Assembly: GCA_002110485.1 (NCBI GenBank)
Contig: MOWL01000025.1
Location: 682,001 to 746,000 of the forward strand
Source: Emergomyces orientalis
Lineage: Eukaryota > Ascomycota > Eurotiomycetes > Onygenales > Ajellomycetaceae
Direction: 5' to 3'
Length of the DNA: 64,000 nt
A model generated the notes under the pieces. It saw only the letters and a list, made by a program, of their open reading frames with translations, searched no databases and had not been told where the DNA came from. Positions 57,925 to 64,000 of this stretch are shown here, piece after piece (the stretch's first letter is position 1; the number at the start of each line of letters is the position of its first letter). Made by a program: the position numbers and the translations under genes.

Positions 57925-60675
57925 ATGCATCATCACACTGTTGAAATACGTATTTGGCTGAGCGATTCCTCGTCGACAAGGTCTTTCTGCCAGCTTCTCA
58001 GTTTTTGTCATTTCAGTATAGAAGTGATTTGACCCAATGTATTTCTCCCACCTACCTGACCTGACAAAATCTTTTGATGACACCAACTAACATCTCACCA
58101 GGCTTCGCCCCCGTCCAAAGACGTCTGAAGCGGTTGCACCAAAACCTTCAGACGACAAGCTCAGCAAACCATTCAAGTGTCCCGGATCAGCGCTACGTAC
58201 ACGGGCCTCCGATAAGCCCGCTAGGAAAAGACGGAAGGTCAACTATGCTGGAGCGGACGGAGACGCGGAGGACGGGGAGAAGCCATGGACCAACGAAGAT
58301 CGACTTGCCCTCGCGAACCGCGATGCAAATAGGTTCCCTGCATTTAAAGTAAAGGATAAGGAGCAGGTGTTCAAGCAACGATTTTTCATCCCATTAATGA
58401 ACAAGAATTCTGGTGCCTATAATCCGAATCGTCCGGCTCCCATCCTTGGGATGCGGAGTGGGACTACATTTGTTGTGAAACCGCTACATGACCCTAGCGG
58501 AGAATTTGCGATTGTCCTCTATGACCCTACGATTGATGATAAGCCGGTTGATCCTAATGATACTAATAGTGAAAATGAGAAAGTGGCGGAGAAAAAAGAT
58601 GCCCCCAAATTGGATGCACCGCTTGTACATAAGAGTTTAGCAGATATTCTTGGGATTAAGAAGAAGGTTGACACTCGCCCGAGAATTCCGGTTGTTATAG
58701 ATCCTAGACTCGCAAAGGTATTGCGTCCGCATCAAGTGGAAGGAGTGAAGGTATGGTAGTTACGGGCTTTTCTCATGTCACTTTGAAACTTTCCCGCTGA
58801 CCTGTGTTAGTTTTTATATCGCTGTACGACCGGTATGATTGACCCCAAGGCAAACGGGTGTATTATGGCAGATGAGATGGGTTTGGGCAAAACGGTACGG
58901 GCAAATGAATTGGCTTGTTGATGATATGCGTGCTAATGACATTTAATACCAGCTCCAATGTATCACTCTGTTATGGACACTGCTTAAACAATCTCCAGAG
59001 GCGGGCAGAACAACCATTCAGAAGTGCGTGATTGCTTGTCCATCGACCCTGGTGAAAAACTGGGCAAATGAACTTGGTATGACGATGTATTCTGCGTATA
59101 CGGTTTCTCATGCTGATGATGTTTGTAGTCAAGTGGTTGGGTGAGGGTGCAGTAACACCTTTCGTTGTTGACGGTAGAGCTTCCAAAGCTGAGCTCACAT
59201 CCCAGCTCCGACAATGGGCGGTTTCGTCAGGCCGTTCCGTTGTCAGGCCAGTTCTAATCGTGTCTTATGAGACATTGAGGCTTAATGTCGATGAACTTAA
59301 GGACACCCCGATTGGATTACTACTATGCGATGAAGGCCACCGACTCAAAAACGGCGACAGCCAGACGTTTACCGCCTTGAATAGCTTAAATGTCGACCGT
59401 CGAGTGATCCTTTCCGGAACCCCAATTCAGAATGATTTGTCTGAATATTTCTCCCTGTTGAATTTTGCCAATCCGAACATTCTGGGGACCCGAAGCGAGT
59501 TTCACAAGAAATTCGAGATGCCAATCCTCCGCGGCCGAGACGCTGATGCGACCGACGAGGACCGGAAGAAAGGTGACGAATGTGTAACCGAACTTTTGAA
59601 CGTTGTCAACAAATTCATCATTCGACGAACCAACGATATCCTTTCCAAGTATCTGCCTGTCAAGTACGAGCATGTGGTGTTTTGCAGGTTAGCTCCGTTT
59701 CAAACTGACTTGTATAATCATTTTATTCAAAGCCCCGATATCAAAAGTCTGCTCCGGGGCAAGGGAAGTCAACCCCTGAAAGCGATTGGAATTTTGAAAA
59801 AGCTTTGTAACCACCCAGACCTCCTTAACCTGGGCACAGATCTTCCTGGAAGTGAGCAGTTTTTCCCGGATGATTATGTCCCACTGGAGTCCCGGGGACG
59901 GGATCGCGATGTGAGATCTTGGTATTCTGGTAAAATGATGGCCTTGGATCGCATGCTTGCGCGGATTCGACAGGATACCAATGACAAGATTGTTTTGATT
60001 AGCAATTACACCCAAACTCTTGATCTTTTTGAAAGACTTTGCCGGACTCGTCAATACGGTTCCCTACGATTGGATGGCACGATGAATGTGACCAAAAGAC
60101 AGAAGTTGGTTGACAGATTCAATGACCCTAATGGGGAAGAATTCGTCTTTTTGCTTTCCAGCAAGGCAGGCGGTTGCGGCATCAACTTAATCGGTGCCAA
60201 TCGCCTGGTTTTATTCGATCCGGACTGGAATCCAGCGGCGGACCAGCAAGCCCTCGCTCGAGTGTGGCGGGACGGTCAGAAGAAAGACTGCTTCGTTTAC
60301 CGTTTCATTGCAACGGGTACAATCGAAGAGAAGATATTCCAGAGGCAGTCTCACAAGCAATCGCTGTCTTCATGCGTCGTAGACTCTGCTGAGGACGTCG
60401 AGCGCCACTTTAGTCTCGATTCACTTCGAGAGCTGTTTCAATTCAAGCCGGGGACCCACAGCGACACTCATGACACCTTCAAGTGCAAGAGGTGTCGACC
60501 CGACGGCACCCAGCATCTCAAAGCGCCAGCCATGCTGTATGGAGACACGAGCTCATGGAATCATTTCGTCAATGATGGGGAGAAGGGTCCCTTGGGCAGG
60601 ATCCAGGATTTGCTATTGAGACAGGAAGCATCTGAGCGGGATGTGACGGCGGTATTCCAATATATCAGTCATTGA
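57925..60675 (+). CDS. RAD54: DNA repair and recombination protein Rad54
   Basis: Five exons proposed: 57,925-57,980, 58,102-58,750, 58,811-58,894, 58,953-59,076 and 59,129-60,675; 819 residues. It is a Swi2/Snf2 ATPase that partners Rad51 in homologous recombination. The N-terminal basic region (RKRRKVNYAGAD) precedes VDTRPRIPVVIDPRLAKVLRPHQVEGVK. Motif I is CIMADEMGLGKT (about 252-263); Ia is VIACPSTLVKNW; II is LLCDEGHRLKN; III is ILSGTPIQND. The C-terminal helicase half has LISNYTQTLDLFERL, LRLDGTMNVTKRQ, SSKAGGCGINLIGANRLVLFDPDWNPA and ARVWRDGQKK. A Cys pair (FKCKRCRPDG) in the tail is also seen in other Rad54. The first exon (18 codons, MHHHTVEIRIWL…) is weak: the frame and phase fit but the donor is GTCTTT and the residues are not conserved. 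The part from 58,102 is certain. Confidence 0.9.
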
Positions 60676-61244
60676 TTCGAAGGGGGTTCTGTTGAAAATT
60701 TGCTTCTTTTCTTCTTTCAGGGAGTTTGGCTTGGGGAAAATTCACCAAGGATTTTCAATGTTGCATATTGTACGGAGTACCTTGAATACTATTACACAAT
60801 AAACCTAGAGTTTAGGTGATACATATATATAATAAAAATCAATCTTGTTACCTCTGCCTATTTGGAAGCCCGGGCGAGAGGTGGGTTTCCCCGCCGCCAA
60901 GACGCCTAACTGCTTATAGGTTAGTGTATTTCGAGAGCTCTCCAACATACGTCACGAACCATCAAACAATTCAAACTCCGCATTCCAGCTGGTTTGGCAT
61001 CTCCTGTTGTTCTGTTCATCCTCTGTGAACAATAGCAAGAATTTGTATCCTCTCACACAGAAATTTCATGATTTATCCAGCAACGTTGTAATGATGACAG
61101 GACACGAGATCTCAACGCTTTGACCTACACCCAACAATCATAACCAACAGGCCTGGCTTGGTCCCTTGTTAGTCGCTCACCGAACGACATGATTGCTGCC
61201 CAAGCCTGAATTCTCTCCCTCCCACAGAACCTATCTTGCTAGAT
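60676..61244. other. Intergenic region between RAD54 and VAC14
   Basis: Both genes point right. It contains RAD54 3' flank (A/T-rich, with a TA run near 60,825) and the VAC14 promoter, with no clear site. Confidence 0.5.
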
Positions 61245-63937
61245 ATGATAGTACCAGATATGGATCCATCCGTCCAAAGGCTTTTAAGCGACAAGCTATA
61301 CGATAAGCGGAAACAAGGTGCTTTGGAGTGAGCGACTCGATGAATCCCTGCCCAAGCCTAATTTCATTCGATTGAATGACAAAAGCTAACTCTCAATTTC
61401 GTATGGAACAATAGACTCGAAAAGATCATCCGCGATGCCCTTGCGAAAGGTGAACATAGCAAAATAAAAAATATCGTCGACCAGCTGTGTCATGAATATG
61501 CATACGCTGTCCACCAGCCTCATACAAGAAATGGGGGATTAATTGGCCTTGCGGCAGCCTCGATTGCGCTTGGGACTGTGAGTTGCATGAATACCGTACA
61601 GTTTGGTTGTGCAAAATAGTATGGAAACTCAATATTATACGTGTAGGATGAGGTTGCGCCCTACCTCTACGAGATTGTTCCTCCCGTCCTCGCTTGCTTT
61701 ACGGACCAAGATGCGCGTGTTAGATACTACGCATGCGAGAGCATGTATAACATTGCGAAAGTAGCTAAAGGGGAACTACTACTATTTTTTAATGATATAT
61801 TTGATGCTTTATGCAAAGTAAGTTGAGATGGTGAATGATGTATCAAAGTGTATTGTTTGCAAGCTAATATTCCCCCTTGCGTGTTTAGCTTGCTTCCGAC
61901 TCAGAGCTGTCAGTGAAAAACGGCGCAGAACTCCTCGATCGGCTAGTTAAAGATATAGTTTCTGAATCGGCAGCCTCATACGTCTCCGTTTTACAAGCCC
62001 CCAAGAAAGCCCATGGCGAATCGGAGGTTGATGGAGCTCATGAATCTGAAGAAGTCTCCGATCTACCCACAGCGTTCTCTCTTGCGAATTTCATTCCCCT
62101 CCTCAAAGAACGCATACATGTCATTAATCCATTCACGCGCACCTTCCTAGTCTCGTGGTTGACTCTACTGGATACCATTCCCGATTTGGAACTTGTGTAT
62201 TATTTACCCGCGTTCTTAGGAGGCTTGTTCAGGTTCCTCAGCGACCCAAATAGAGATGTTCATACCATAACCCAGGGGGCTCTGGAGACATTTCTTAGTG
62301 AGATTAAGAAGATTGCTCGTATAAAAAAGGGGATCGCATACAGCCGCCGAGACCAGGAAAGCGGAAATATGAAACGATCTGCTGCGAGTGATAGTATGAG
62401 TGTCGGCTCAGGCTCGAGCGATGCCAAAGACATTAGCGACAATGCTATTGCGGATTCGGATTCCGGGACTGCCAATGATGAAGATGTTCATGTATATGGG
62501 GATTATGTTCCCGGACAGGATGTCCATGTAGATCATCCCAAGATTTTGGAGATTCTAGTTGGTTTTGTGGATACAGCGTTTGGTACGATTTCTTTATCTA
62601 ATATGAAATATTCATTTCGTAGACCATACGCTGACGAAACAATAGAGGAGGAAATCCAGCTGACGGCGCTCCGGTGGATTGATAGCTTTTTTGAAATAAG
62701 TCCAGAGGACATACTTCAATTTGTCCCCCGCCTTCTTTCACAAGTGCTGCCTGCCCTTTCAAGCGGTTCAAACCAAGTTCGTGAGGCTGCAAATCGGGTT
62801 AATACGTCACTCATGCAGTATATTGTTTCCCTCACCGATGATAATACCCTTGATGAGGCACGGCTAGCTCCCCCGTCAAGGTTGCCTACCGGGCCGATTA
62901 AGGAGACAGATGGTCGAAGATCATCAACTCCTACTGGCAGACAACCTGGGCCTTCTACGGCCAACGAAGTCAACACCAAAAAACCACTTCCATCTCGTCC
63001 TGCATCCAGAACTGATTTAACTCCAAGAAGTAGCGCAGATGCTACCCCAATGCCCTCACCGGATCTGGATTATGCAGCAGCTGTTAGCGCTTTAACTCTC
63101 CAGTTCCTCAATGAAAACGAGGCGACGAGGGTTGCATCCTTGGCTTGGCTAATTATGCTTCACAGAAAAGCGCCTCGGAAAGTTTTAGCATTCCACGATG
63201 GGACGTTTCCGGCCCTGCTCAAGACTCTATCCGACCCCTCAGAAGCTGTTGTTACGCGAGATCTCCAACTCCTTTCTCAGATCTCAAGAAATAGTGAGGA
63301 TGGCTATTTCACGTCGTTCATGGTAAATCTACTTCAATTGTTTTCCACGGACCGAAAACTTCTTGAAATTCGCGGCAACCTTATTATCAGACAACTCTGC
63401 GTTAGCCTAAGCCCAGAGCGCATTTACAGAACGCTGGCAGATTGTCTTGAAAAGGAAGAGGTAGGCTATATCCTTACACGTCCTTCTTTTTGGCCGCTAT
63501 TCAATATGGACTGACTGTTTGCGTAGGACATTGAATTTGCTAGTATCATGGTGCAAAATCTTAACAACAATCTTATTACTGCTCCAGAACTCGCTGATAT
63601 GAGGAAGAGATTGAGAAACCCTGAATCCAGGGTATGTGAAACTCCCGAAAAATTGCCAAATCTCTCGTTAACGTGTCCTTAGGATGGCCAAATGTTTTTC
63701 GTGGCATTGTTTCGATCATGGTGTCACAATGCCGTTGCCACTTTTTCTCTGTGCTTGCTAGCTCAAGCTTACGAGCAAGCGTATAATCTTCTGCAAATTT
63801 TGTAAGTACTATCTATCCTATATACTCCTGTCATAGAAGCTGATCAGTCTCATATAGCGCGGAGTTAGAAATGACCGTCAATATGTTAATCCAAATCGAT
63901 AAGCTTGTTCAATTGCTAGAGTCGCCAGTTTTCACCT
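61245..63937 (+). CDS. VAC14: Vac14, scaffold of the PI(3,5)P2 kinase complex (cut at window end)
   Basis: Seven exons are seen: 61,245-61,327, 61,415-61,577, 61,647-61,817, 61,889-63,460, 63,527-63,631, 63,683-63,801 and 63,858-63,937. The gene runs beyond the window. Two in-frame ATG (61,245 and 61,260) are possible starts; MDPSVQRLLSDKLYDKRKQGALE from 61,260 looks family-like. HEAT-repeat helices are clear: KIIRDALAKGEHSKIKNIVDQLC, GLIGLAAASIALG, YLYEIVPPVLACFTDQDARVRYYACESMYNIAKVAKGE and SDSELSVKNGAELLDRLVKDIV. A Ser-rich disordered insert lies in the middle (about 280-330) and another around 490-530. Later blocks (LNENEATRVASLAWLIMLH, TLSDPSEAVVTRDLQLLSQIS, ELRGNLIIRQLC-like) and the start of the C-terminal Vac14 domain follow. 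Vac14 holds Fab1 kinase and Fig4 phosphatase on the vacuole membrane. Confidence 0.93.
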
Positions 63938-64000
63938 GTTAGTTCCCTCAAACCAACAGTATTATTATTCATTAGGAAGCCCACATTCGAACTGATTTCG

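Noticed and set aside
1..64000. CRISPR arrays, tRNA or rRNA genes, secondary-metabolite cluster
   Set aside because: No regularly spaced repeats, no tRNA cloverleaf that I could recognise by eye, and no PKS, NRPS or terpene-type genes. The MBL-fold gene stands alone.

Overview
This is nuclear DNA of a filamentous ascomycete. The genes carry several short introns (58-140 bp) with GT..AG ends, and the conserved genes look like those of Eurotiomycetes. A gene-poor, AT-rich, CpG-poor repeat block next to a gene-dense moderate-GC block resembles Onygenales (the Ajellomycetaceae group). The placement to order is inference from overall look, not from a search.

Bases 1 to about 25,700 are a transposon graveyard with a few single genes. 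From left to right it holds: a broken LINE (1 to about 2015, +); a 5'-truncated AT-rich LINE called A (2148-5280, +); and a three-level nest on the minus strand. The nest is a Ty1/copia relic (gag and protease at 13,298-15,405, its continuation at 5281-5400), split by LINE D (5401-13,297, with a 13-bp target duplication), which is itself split by LINE B (8566-12,294, with a 14-bp target duplication). Taking out each insert with one copy of its duplication joins the reading frame of the element beneath. A and B face opposite ways. Every stretch compared is identical across 2,742 bp, but the homologous edges on both sides differ, which looks like gene conversion. Nearly all in-frame stops in these relics are TGA at positions that are Trp in a sister copy.

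A GC-rich palindromic element lies at 15.6-15.84 kb. Two genes follow, a small unknown protein (17,671) and an APH-fold kinase-like protein (18,264-19,607, -), then two head-to-head LINE fragments (20.0-21.36 kb), a broken BTB/POZ gene (21.76 kb) and AT-rich debris to 25.7 kb.

From 26 kb to the right edge the window is ordinary euchromatin with conserved single-copy genes: an Ariadne-type RBR ubiquitin ligase, an Erg26-like sterol dehydrogenase, the mitochondrial iron carrier MRS3/4, an AAA ATPase of the Sap1/spastin group, mitochondrial ribosomal protein S17, trehalose-6-phosphate synthase, a LACTB2-like metallo-beta-lactamase-fold hydrolase, mitochondrial aconitase, the zinc-finger ribosome-export factor Bud20, a second SLC25 carrier, RAD54, and VAC14 (cut by the window end). 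Exon maps below were read by eye from splice sites, frame and protein continuity. Each multi-exon coding length was checked to be a multiple of three. These genes are not a pathway cluster. Several act in mitochondria, and RAD54 shares a short divergent promoter with the SLC25 carrier that holds two ACGCGT boxes.
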